Of a DNA stretch of 10,195 nt, positions 1 through 5,211 are shown one piece after another. The position numbers and the translations under genes are program-made. The first letter of the stretch is position 1. Every line of letters begins with the position of its first letter. Below the pieces are notes generated by a model. That model had not been told where the DNA came from. It did not search any database and saw nothing but the letters and a program-made list of their open reading frames with translations. The stretch spans positions 1-10,195 of the forward strand of contig UQSV01000060.1 in the NCBI GenBank assembly GCA_900543875.1, in the 5' to 3' direction. Source of the DNA: an uncultured Coriobacteriaceae bacterium (lineage in GTDB: Bacteria > Actinomycetota > Coriobacteriia > Coriobacteriales > Atopobiaceae).

Positions 1-80
1 GCGCCGCATCCGGCAAGGCCGGCGGCGCAGACGGCGGCGGCGCCGGCAACGAAGCCGCGGCGCGAGACGAGCTTGTTCAT
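1..80 (-). CDS. Substrate-binding lipoprotein of a thiamine-type ABC transporter (N-terminal fragment)
   Basis: Only the first 26 codons lie in the window; the gene continues past its left edge. The visible N-terminus begins MNKLVSRRGF, followed by an Ala-rich hydrophobic stretch and LAGCG. That is a Tat-like twin-arginine motif (SRRGF) followed by a lipobox with Cys at about residue 25, so the product is probably exported and lipid-anchored outside the membrane. The start lies 5 bases after the permease stop, so it belongs to the same operon. Position after a TPP riboswitch, an MTH1187-type protein and an SsuC-like permease suggests a ThiY/NMT1-like binding protein for thiamine or its pyrimidine precursor. 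The binding domain itself is not visible, so that role rests on context. Confidence 0.75.
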   Translation of the reverse strand, partial: MNKLVSRRGFVAGAAAVCAAGLAGCG

Positions 81-85
81 AGTCA

Positions 86-856
86 TTACTGGTCTTTCCT
101 CTCTGCCCTCTCCCACGGCATGCACGCACGGCGCAGGGCCGAAACGAGGCCCATGAGCGCGAGCGACAGTGCCGAGATGATGAGGATCACGGCGAACATC
201 TTGTCGTACGAGTAGGACTTGCGCACGCGCGTCATGTAGACGCCCAGGCCCACGAAGCCGCCAAGCCACTCGGAGACCACGGCACCCACCACCGCGTAGG
301 TGGCGCTGATGCGCAGACCCGCGAAGAACTGCCCCATGGCGGCAGGCAGCTTGGCATAGCGAAATATCTGCGCGCGACTGGCACCCATCGAGCGCATGAG
401 ATCGATGGCGTCGGGGTCGACGCTCCTGAAGCCGCTCGCGAGCGAAACGGTCACGGGAAAGAACGTCCCCAGCACCACGAGCAGCACCTTAGGCATGAGC
501 CCGTAGCCAAACCACAGCACGAGCAGCGGCGCGATGGCCACGGTGGGGATCGTCTGCGAGACAGTCACGATGGGATCGAGCGCCCGGTAGACCACCTCGA
601 AGCGGTCCATCAGCACCGCCACCGCGAAGCCCACGGCAACGCCCAGGGCAAGGCCGATGACGGCCTCGGCGATGGTGGTGACCGAGTGGCTCAGCAGCAG
701 GGGCAGGTCTGCCACGAGGGCCTCGACCACCTGCACCGGGCTGGGCAGCAGGTAGCTGGGAACGAGGCCCACCGAGCAGACGAGCTGCCAGAGGGCGACA
801 AGCGCCACGAGCGTGACGGTGGGGGCAATCCAGCGGGCGGGCGTGCGACGAGCCAT
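86..856 (-). CDS. ABC transporter permease, SsuC/ThiX-like (thiamine or precursor uptake)
   Basis: Inner-membrane permease of 256 residues, a normal length for the SsuC/TauC/ThiX group. Hydrophobic segments lie at about residues 11-30, 60-83, 105-140, 185-205 and 221-242. The cytoplasmic EAA loop that contacts the ATPase is at about 149-172, with the expected pattern DAIDLMRSMGAS then a Phe and a Leu-Pro. A longer frame starts upstream at 919, but the ATG at 856 sits 4 bases after the stop of the preceding gene and gives the usual N-terminus, so it was chosen. It is translated with the thiamine-binding protein gene upstream and the lipoprotein gene downstream, under a TPP riboswitch. The substrate is therefore most likely thiamine or hydroxymethylpyrimidine; sequence alone would not separate this from other nitrate/sulfonate/taurine-type permeases. 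Confidence 0.85.
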   Translation of the reverse strand: MARRTPARWIAPTVTLVALVALWQLVCSVGLVPSYLLPSPVQVVEALVADLPLLLSHSVTTIAEAVIGLALGVAVGFAVAVLMDRFEVVYRALDPIVTVSQTIPTVAIAPLLVLWFGYGLMPKVLLVVLGTFFPVTVSLASGFRSVDPDAIDLMRSMGASRAQIFRYAKLPAAMGQFFAGLRISATYAVVGAVVSEWLGGFVGLGVYMTRVRKSYSYDKMFAVILIISALSLALMGLVSALRRACMPWERAERKDQ

Positions 857-860
857 GGCC

Positions 861-1169
861 CTACCGCTCCTGCTCGTGGTACTTGCCAACCTTCTTCTCG
901 GTCGAGAGCACGGCCCCACCCGGCTTATAGTTGATCTTGGCGTAGGTCATGACCTGGCCGCACCCCGCCTCGGCAGCGGTGAGCTGGCACTGGCGCAGGA
1001 CCTCCATGCAGGTGTCGTAATCACCCTCGATGGCCGTCTCAAACGGGCCCACGTAGGGGTTGACGTCGTACTCCTGGATCTTGGCGATCACGGCATCGAC
1101 GACGCGGATCGTGTCCTCGTCGGTGGCCGAGTCCATCGGCAGCACCTGGATGGCTACGCTACATTCCAT
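861..1169 (-). CDS. MTH1187/YkoF-type thiamine-binding protein
   Basis: Small cytoplasmic protein of 102 residues, typical for the MTH1187 (DUF77) family, which forms ferredoxin-like folds and binds thiamine-like ligands. Recognisable pieces are the N-terminal strand CSVAIQVLPM (3-12), the conserved VGPFETAIEGDYD segment (40-52) and the C-terminal STEKKVGKY (89-97). The frame is open upstream to 1226, but those codons overlap the terminator and hairpins of the leader. The ATG at 1169 has a GAGG ribosome site 5 bases upstream and begins at the family's normal N-terminus. It is the first gene of the riboswitch-controlled operon, ahead of the permease and binding protein. It may be a soluble thiamine carrier or sensor for the transporter; its exact biochemical task is not settled for this family. 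Confidence 0.88.
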   Translation of the reverse strand: MECSVAIQVLPMDSATDEDTIRVVDAVIAKIQEYDVNPYVGPFETAIEGDYDTCMEVLRQCQLTAAEAGCGQVMTYAKINYKPGGAVLSTEKKVGKYHEQER

Positions 1170-1174
1170 GCAAA

Positions 1175-1191
1175 CCTCGCTTTCCGCGAGG
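1175..1191 (-). promoter_or_regulatory. Hairpin sequestering the ribosome binding site of the thiamine-binding protein gene
   Basis: In the minus-strand RNA, CCUCGC (1191-1186) and GCGAGG (1180-1175) form a perfect 6-bp stem around the loop GGAAA. The 3' arm holds the GAGG ribosome site 5 bases before the ATG at 1169, so this stem would block translation. The 5' arm is also the last part of a competing antiterminator (1186-1208), so antitermination would free the ribosome site. The pairing is seen directly; its effect is inferred. Confidence 0.55.
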
Positions 1192-1194
1192 ACC

Positions 1195-1222
1195 AAAAAG
1201 GCCCTCGCCATTGGCGGGAGCC
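1195..1222 (-). terminator. Riboswitch-controlled intrinsic terminator
   Basis: In the minus-strand RNA, GGCUCCCGCC (1222-1213), loop AAU and GGCGAGGGCC (1209-1200) form a stem with one C-A mismatch and one G-U pair, followed by UUUUU (1199-1195). It sits 16 bases downstream of the TPP aptamer and before the first gene, as expected for transcriptional attenuation. Its 3' arm can alternatively pair with GGUCCUCGC (1194-1186) over 9 bp. Confidence 0.8.
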
Positions 1223-1238
1223 TCATACGCGCACGTTT

Positions 1239-1323
1239 GGGGTCCCTACGCTGGCATTACCCAGATCAGGTCAAGGGTCGGACCGGGATGGGTCCCTCTC
1301 AGCCGGCGTGCCGCCAGCTCCCC
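1239..1323 (-). ncRNA. TPP riboswitch (THI element) aptamer
   Basis: The minus strand carries the diagnostic blocks of the thiamine pyrophosphate aptamer in order: GGCUGAGAGGGACCC near 1304-1290, and then the ACCUGAUCUGGGUAAUGCC block (about 1270-1252) leading into AGCGUAGGGA. The ends GGGG (1323-1320) and CCCC (1242-1239) close a P1 stem. It controls the thiamine-binding protein, permease and lipoprotein operon, presumably switching it off when TPP is plentiful through the terminator at 1195-1222. The aptamer is recognised by motif; the switching logic is inferred from the pairings. Confidence 0.95.
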
Positions 1324-1409
1324 TTTGGATCGCGGCCCAGTTTAGCACGTTTACATAAGAAGAGACAGGCCCCACACCGTGGTACCGTGGAGGCTCCACG
1401 CGGCAAGTT

Positions 1410-1456
1410 GGGACAGTAGCCATCAGGCGGGCGGCTACCCCGTAGGTCAATGTCCC
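1410..1456. repeat. Longer, degenerate relative of the 31-bp GGGAC/GTCCC palindrome
   Basis: The segment begins GGGACAGTAGCC and ends GGTCAATGTCCC, so the outer arms match the 31-bp palindromes elsewhere in the window but the span is 47 bp. An inner inverted repeat GTAGCC/GGCTAC lies at 1416-1437. It stands 5 bases from the element at 1462-1492, mirroring the tandem arrangement before the MFS gene. It could be a decayed copy or a second binding site for the same regulator. Confidence 0.4.
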
Positions 1457-1461
1457 GGTTT

Positions 1462-1492
1462 AGGACAAAATAGCCCGGAGCTTTATCGTCCC
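1462..1492. promoter_or_regulatory. 31-bp palindromic putative operator, copy 1 (upstream of SDR gene)
   Basis: An imperfect 31-bp palindrome: left arm AGGACAAAATAGCC, centre around CGG, right arm GCTTTATCGTCCC. It is nearly identical to the reverse complement of the copy at 7747-7777, including the run AGCCCGGAGCTTTATCGTCCC (broken only by orientation). It lies 139 bases before the SDR start at 1632, in the divergent space shared with the thiamine operon. No T-run follows, so a terminator is unlikely, and a protein-binding operator is the simplest reading. Confidence 0.55.
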
Positions 1493-1526
1493 AGCGGCCT
1501 TCGCACAACCGCTTAGCCCTCATAGG

Positions 1527-1570
1527 CGCCCGCCCACCCAACCCAGGATGGGCGGGCGTTTCTATTTCTT
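1527..1570 (+). terminator. Intrinsic terminator or attenuator ahead of the SDR gene
   Basis: On the plus strand, CGCCCGCCCA (1527-1536) and TGGGCGGGCG (1549-1558) form a perfect 10-bp stem with a 12-base loop, followed by TTTCTATTTCTT. No coding sequence on this strand lies upstream to be terminated. It therefore either ends a short leader or small RNA starting near the palindromes at 1410-1492, or acts as an attenuator in the SDR leader. A promoter after it is possible: TATTAA at 1582-1587 with a weak TTTCTA 17 bases upstream. Confidence 0.7.
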
Positions 1571-1631
1571 GATACTTAACATATTAATGTCGCGGACAGG
1601 GGCGTCCGTGACCCCACAGAAGGGATTCGCC

Positions 1632-2408
1632 ATGCGCTTTGAGGGTAAGAGTGTCGTCGTCACCGGTGCCAGCGCCGGCATGGGTCGCCAGATCGCCTAC
1701 GACTTCGCCAAGGAGGGCGCCACGGTCGTGGCCGTTGCCCGCCGCGCCGAGCGCCTCGAGCAGCTCGCCGCCGAGGTCGCCGAGGCCGGCCTTCCCGGCA
1801 GGGTCCTGCCCTATGTGGGCGACGTCTCGAGCCGCGAGGCCAACGAGGGCATGGTCGACTTCGCCGTCTCCCAGACCGGCAAGCTCGACATCCTCGTCAA
1901 CAACGCCGGCATCATGGACGGCTTCGAGCCCATCGCCGACATCGCCGACGAGCGCTGGGACCAGGTCTTCGCCGTCAACGTCAAGGGCCCGATGTACGCC
2001 ATGCGCAAGGCCGTCCAGGTCATGCTCGAGCAGGAGACGAAGGGCAACATCGTGAACGTCGCCTCCATCGGCGGCACCAACGGCGCTCGCGCCGGCGTGG
2101 CCTACACGGCCTCCAAGCACGCCCTCGTTGGCATGACCGAGAACACCGGCTACATGTACGCCAACTCCGGCATCCGCTGCAACGCCGTCTGCCCGGGCGG
2201 CGTCGAGACCGAGATCGCCGGCTCGATGATGGCAGGCTCCGGCATCAACCAGTTTGGCATGGGTCGCGCCATGGCCGGCCTTGACTCCGACATCCGTCAG
2301 GCCAAGCCCGAGGAGCTCGCCTCGGTCGTGCTGTTCATCGCCTCCGACGAGGCCTCGTTCATGACCGGCGCCTGCGTCAAGGTCGACGGCGGCGTCTCCG
2401 TGAACTAG
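1632..2408 (+). CDS. SDR-family oxidoreductase (classical, FabG-like, probably NADP-linked)
   Basis: A 258-residue classical short-chain dehydrogenase/reductase, a typical length. It has the cofactor motif TGASAGMG (11-18), the structural NNAG (90-93), the active-site Asn116, and the catalytic triad Ser145, Tyr158 and Lys162 in the YTASK context. Arg37 and Arg38 at the end of the second strand favour NADP(H), and VDGG near residue 251 closes the fold. The frame is open upstream to 1548, but the ATG at 1632 has AAGGGA about 8 bases upstream and matches the family start. It is transcribed alone, ending at the bidirectional terminator at 2449-2490. It reduces or oxidises an alcohol/ketone in the cytoplasm; the substrate cannot be read from the sequence. 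The palindrome upstream links it to yjiM and the MFS gene. Confidence 0.93.
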   Translation: MRFEGKSVVVTGASAGMGRQIAYDFAKEGATVVAVARRAERLEQLAAEVAEAGLPGRVLPYVGDVSSREANEGMVDFAVSQTGKLDILVNNAGIMDGFEPIADIADERWDQVFAVNVKGPMYAMRKAVQVMLEQETKGNIVNVASIGGTNGARAGVAYTASKHALVGMTENTGYMYANSGIRCNAVCPGGVETEIAGSMMAGSGINQFGMGRAMAGLDSDIRQAKPEELASVVLFIASDEASFMTGACVKVDGGVSVN

Positions 2409-2448
2409 CTGGGGCAATACCTGCCTGAGCAACTGTCCCACTCAAAAT

Positions 2449-2490
2449 GGCCGGGGTGGCCGCTCGCACAAGAGCGGCCACCCCGGCCTT
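2449..2490. terminator. Bidirectional intrinsic terminator between convergent SDR and yjiL genes
   Basis: A perfect 17-bp stem, 2449-2465 with 2472-2488 (GGCCGGGGTGGCCGCTC and its complement), has a 6-base loop. It is followed by TTCTTAC on the plus strand and by ATTTTGAG on the minus strand. It lies 40 bases after the SDR stop and 27 bases after the yjiL stop, so it can end both convergent transcripts. Confidence 0.9.
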
Positions 2491-2517
2491 CTTACGTCTC
2501 AAGCTGCCGAGAAGAAC

Positions 2518-3276
2518 CTACAGCTCGCTGGCCTTGAGCGCGGCGCCGATTGCCCCGGCGTAGCGGGCCTCGGGGCAGGTCGTGACCTCGCTGCCCAGAA
2601 GCGCTCCCAGACGCTCCACCACGTAGTCGTTCTCGCAGAGTCCCCCCGTGAGGAAGTAGGGGGCGTGCGACCCCTGGCCCGCGAGCGACGCCACGCGCGA
2701 GACCACGCTCTCGATGATGCCGTGGGCGATGTTCTCGCGCGGCTCGCCGCGACCCACGAGGCTGATGACCTCCGACTCGGCAAACACCGTGCACATGCTC
2801 GAGATCTTGACGTCCTCGCCCGCGCGCGCCAGGCTCGCGAGCTCCACCTGGTCGATGCCTAGGCGGTCTGCCATGACCTCGAGGAAACGCCCCGTGCCAG
2901 CCGCACACTTGTCGTTCATCGCAAACTTAGTGACGCGCCCGTTCGCAAGCTGGATCACCTTGGTGTCCTGGCCGCCCACGTCGATGACGGTGCCGTCGGT
3001 CCCAAAGAGGTGCGCCGCGCCCAGGCCGTGGCAGGTGATCTCGGTCACGACCTTGGTGGCGTAGGGCACCGCGATGCGCCCGTAGCCGGTGGCCACCACG
3101 CGCACGTCCTCGACCGCCACGTCGACGCCCTTCTCGGCCAGCGCATCCCTCACGCGCCCGGCCGCGTCGACCGACGAGAAGCCCGTGGGCATGAGCAGCG
3201 TCTGCGCAAGCTCGCCCGTCTCCATCACGGCAACCTTGGTGGCCGTCGAGCCAATGTCTACGCCAATGCCCCGCAT
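2518..3276 (-). CDS. yjiL: Activator ATPase of a 2-hydroxyacyl-CoA dehydratase-type protein (YjiL)
   Basis: A 252-residue ASKHA-fold ATPase of the BadF/BadG/BcrA/BcrD and HgdC group, close in pattern and length to E. coli YjiL. It shows phosphate-1 DIGSTATK (7-14), TGYGR (63-67), the phosphate-2 motif VIDVGGQDTK (97-106), NDKCAAGTGRFLE (121-133) and CTVFAESEV (162-170). In HgdC one [4Fe-4S] cluster bridges a homodimer through two Cys per subunit; Cys124 and Cys162 are the matching residues. The family couples ATP hydrolysis to injection of a low-potential electron into the partner protein. The partner is the adjacent YjiM. The start at 3276 has AGGAGG overlapping the yjiM stop, with 9 bases between the genes, so translation is probably coupled. 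The physiological electron donor is not visible. Confidence 0.93.
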   Translation of the reverse strand: MRGIGVDIGSTATKVAVMETGELAQTLLMPTGFSSVDAAGRVRDALAEKGVDVAVEDVRVVATGYGRIAVPYATKVVTEITCHGLGAAHLFGTDGTVIDVGGQDTKVIQLANGRVTKFAMNDKCAAGTGRFLEVMADRLGIDQVELASLARAGEDVKISSMCTVFAESEVISLVGRGEPRENIAHGIIESVVSRVASLAGQGSHAPYFLTGGLCENDYVVERLGALLGSEVTTCPEARYAGAIGAALKASEL

Positions 3277-3285
3277 GCGCGCCTC

Positions 3286-4443
3286 CTACAGCGTCTCGAT
3301 GAACGCGGCGATGCGCGTGTCGATCTGGCCTTGGTCTCCCGTGCTGTAGTCGGTCTCGATCTTCATGTACGGGATGCCCGCGCCCTCGACGGCGCGCTGC
3401 ATCTTGGCGCTCTCGACGTTGAAGGTGTGGCAGGCCGTCAGTACGCTCTCGATCACGCCGTCGACGTGGTACTTCTCGCACATGGCAAGGGTGTTGTCCA
3501 TGCGCCCGTCGTTGGGCGTCATGACCGAGCAGTTGATGTCGAGGTAGCGGTCGGCGATGGCGCCCAGGATGTCGTCGGCCTCGGCGTCGACCATCATGCG
3601 GCAGGTGCGCTCGCCCGAGCAGTCGTCCATGCAGACCACGGTGCCGCCGTTGTTCTCGATGGTGCGGCCGATCTTGTTGATGACGCCGCCCACCGGGCAG
3701 CCCGTGATGAGGATGCGCTTGGCGCCCGCACTGACGGGGCGCTCGCCGGCCTCGTAGGCAATCTGGCGGTCTGCGGCCTTCTGCTCCACCTGGGCGGTGA
3801 AGCTCTCGAGGTCAAAGTTGAAGGTGCCGGCAAACATCGTGCTCATGAGCTCGACGCCGCCCATCACGGGCGGCTGCTGGGCCTGCAGCTCGAACATCTT
3901 GAGCTGGGCGGCGCGCAGGCGGTTGCGGCGGCGGGCCGCCTCGCGCAGGTCGTCGTCGGTGATCATGATGCCGTAGAGCTCCTCGAGGCGCTCCTTGAGC
4001 AGGCGGCACTCCTCGCGCCAGCCCTCGCGCTCGTAGGCGCGCTCGCGGCTCTGCGGCAGGTGCAGCACGTGCACGGGCTTGAACTCGCCGAGCAGCTCGA
4101 ACATCTTCTTCTTGCCGTCGCAGGTGGTCTCGCCAATGATCATGTCGGAGAAGTACGTGAACGGGCATTTCTGCGAGTAGGCAAAGCCATACGTCGACTT
4201 GATGAGCGGGCAGAGGTTGGCCGGAAGGACGCGCTCGGCCTCGGGGATGACCTCGTCGGACGTACCGCAGAGGGCCACGCTCGAGGCACCCGCCGCGTCG
4301 ATGATCTCGAGCGGAGTATAGCTGCACAGATAACCCACGATGCGGTTGCCCGCCTGCTTGAAGTCCTTGACGCGAATGAAGCTCGCCTTGCGCTGCTCGT
4401 TGAACTCCTCGAACGTGCGCGGCAGTTCCTGAACCTGGGTCAT
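3286..4443 (-). CDS. yjiM: 2-hydroxyacyl-CoA dehydratase-family iron-sulfur protein (YjiM), possible double-cubane cluster protein
   Basis: A 385-residue cytoplasmic protein matching E. coli YjiM in length and motifs: LCPLIKSTYGFA (77-88), KCPFTYFSD (92-100), GETTCDGKKK (104-113), RILITGCPVGG (243-253), TPNDGR (309-314), ACHTFNVES (337-345) and IETDYSTGD (362-370). Thirteen Cys are present, including Cys40, 78, 93, 108, 249 and 338 in conserved blocks, consistent with an iron-sulfur site. Known heterodimeric dehydratases need two related subunits; here only one is encoded next to an activator. That is the arrangement of YjiM/YjiL and of the double-cubane cluster protein of Carboxydothermus, which uses ATP-driven electrons for difficult reductions. 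So CoA-ester dehydration should not be assumed. The frame is open to 4578, but the ATG at 4443 has AGAGGAA 6 bases upstream. A palindromic element lies upstream at 4572-4602. Confidence 0.92.
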   Translation of the reverse strand: MTQVQELPRTFEEFNEQRKASFIRVKDFKQAGNRIVGYLCSYTPLEIIDAAGASSVALCGTSDEVIPEAERVLPANLCPLIKSTYGFAYSQKCPFTYFSDMIIGETTCDGKKKMFELLGEFKPVHVLHLPQSRERAYEREGWREECRLLKERLEELYGIMITDDDLREAARRRNRLRAAQLKMFELQAQQPPVMGGVELMSTMFAGTFNFDLESFTAQVEQKAADRQIAYEAGERPVSAGAKRILITGCPVGGVINKIGRTIENNGGTVVCMDDCSGERTCRMMVDAEADDILGAIADRYLDINCSVMTPNDGRMDNTLAMCEKYHVDGVIESVLTACHTFNVESAKMQRAVEGAGIPYMKIETDYSTGDQGQIDTRIAAFIETL

Positions 4444-4571
4444 ATGCGTTCCTCTCCCTAGCGCGTGGGCCAAGCTTGCCTCCCCGCGGCGCTTACCCAA
4501 TGTATGCAAGCCTAACAATGAGTGAGCCGTTATAGCCGCGCGCCTACAACATATTCGCCAGACGGCACATT

Positions 4572-4602
4572 GGAACAATAGTCCACGGAGACCTATTGTC
4601 CC
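4572..4602. promoter_or_regulatory. 31-bp palindromic putative operator, copy 2 (upstream of yjiM)
   Basis: An imperfect 31-bp palindrome with left arm GGAACAATAG and right arm CTATTGTCCC around TCCACGGAGAC. The arms match the other copies but the centre is the most divergent. It lies 128 bases before the yjiM start. On the minus strand its TTGTTC end could serve as a -35 box, with AATATG 17 bases further on as a -10 box (about 4552-4557), so a bound regulator would touch the promoter. The promoter guess is weak; the palindrome is plain. Confidence 0.5.
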
Positions 4603-4800
4603 AGTTTTGCTGCATTATTTTATGTCCGAGAATAGCGCGAGAAGGTCGCAGAGCCTCATGACAGGCTCCTCTTCCCCTCCACCGTTATCCGCGAATTACA
4701 CAACGCCCGCGACAAATGACAAAAGGATCAGAGCCCTTTGTCACCCCGCTCCCAGGTAGGAATTGGCCTCGCGGCGCGTGTCTTGGCACGACAGCCGGGC
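4603..4800. other. Non-coding intergenic stretch with two hairpins
   Basis: No convincing gene was seen. The stretch is locally richer in A and T than the flanking genes. It holds a 6-bp inverted repeat GAGCCT/AGGCTC with a CATGAC loop near 4653-4670 and the stronger palindrome at 4717-4743 (separate entry). Short frames here lack ribosome sites and family features. Confidence 0.4.
4717..4743. repeat. Intergenic palindrome, TGACAAAAGG / CCCTTTGTCA
   Basis: Ten-base arms TGACAAAAGG and CCCTTTGTCA surround the loop ATCAGAG, pairing throughout with one G-T position. A partial copy, GACAAAT, stands directly before it at 4711-4717. It lies 58 bases downstream of the small membrane protein gene on the minus strand, where CCTTTTGTCATTTG could also serve as a weak terminator. 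The compact shape is that of a dispersed intergenic repeat, but only one full copy is in the window. Confidence 0.45.
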
Positions 4801-4992
4801 TTACGGACGCTCCCCCGTGTCCTCGGGGTCCTTCGGGGAGTCCTTCTTGTACGAGCCGTCTTTCAGAGCCTGCCTGACTCCCGAGCGCACAGCACTCCTC
4901 ACGACAAAGTAGAGAGGAATGAGAAGCAGCAGCCACGGCGCCATCGTAAGGAGGAGCGACTGCGAAACAACGATCAGCTCATCTGGAATCAT
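4801..4992 (-). CDS. Small predicted single-pass membrane protein, unknown function
   Basis: I do not recognise a family. The frame encodes 63 residues from the ATG at 4992, or 67 from an ATG at 5004. The inner start was preferred because GGGGGA lies 4 bases upstream of it, while the outer one has no good ribosome site. A strong hydrophobic segment, roughly residues 12-31 (around TMAPWLLLLIPLYFVV), is followed by a basic stretch with two Arg-containing SAVRSGVRQ turns and a charged hydrophilic tail rich in Lys, Asp, Glu and Pro. This predicts one membrane helix with a cytoplasmic C-terminus by the positive-inside rule. Codon use is GC-leaning but less extreme than in the neighbours. It is flanked by non-coding DNA on both sides and appears monocistronic. 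Confidence 0.55.
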   Translation of the reverse strand: MIPDELIVVSQSLLLTMAPWLLLLIPLYFVVRSAVRSGVRQALKDGSYKKDSPKDPEDTGERP

Positions 4993-5141
4993 GACGTCCC
5001 CCATATACTTGAGACTGGCTTATGCACAGCATACGGCACGCCGCCCAATCGAGTGGGGACTATCCGTTGAATTACTCGCCAGTAGCCACAGCCGCGATTG
5101 AGACATCTGACAGCGCCCCAGCCATCGACGCACGCAAAAGA

Positions 5142-5170
5142 GGGGCGGGAGGAAACGTTCCTCCCGCCCC
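5142..5170 (-). terminator. Intrinsic terminator of the Gfo/Idh/MocA gene
   Basis: GGGGCGGGAGGAA (5142-5154) pairs perfectly with TTCCTCCCGCCCC (5158-5170) around a 3-base loop. On the minus strand the stem is followed by TCTTTTGCG. It lies 41 bases past the stop at 5212. Confidence 0.88.
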
Positions 5171-5211
5171 GGGCGGCATGCTATGGGTCGCAAGCTCGCA
5201 ACGTCAAAGCC

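Noticed and set aside
1299..1541. An 80-codon minus-strand frame upstream of the thiamine operon
   Set aside because: Overlaps the TPP aptamer, the palindromes and a terminator, and has no family signal.
1632..2408. Assigning either SDR as a bile-acid hydroxysteroid dehydrogenase
   Set aside because: Such enzymes are known in Coriobacteriia, but neither protein resembles BaiA or the Collinsella 7-beta enzyme beyond general SDR motifs, so no substrate was named.
1584..2441. A 285-codon minus-strand frame opposite the first SDR
   Set aside because: Antisense shadow of an SDR with intact catalytic residues; low-complexity Gly/Asp/Ala/His protein.
3010..4461. A 483-codon plus-strand frame opposite yjiM/yjiL
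   Set aside because: Complement of conserved coding sequence; composition rich in His, Ala, Leu, Val and Gly typical of antisense frames in high-GC DNA; no recognisable domain.
4685..5101. Several short frames on both strands around 4685-5101
   Set aside because: They overlap the more convincing membrane protein frame or cross the palindrome at 4717-4743, and lack ribosome sites.
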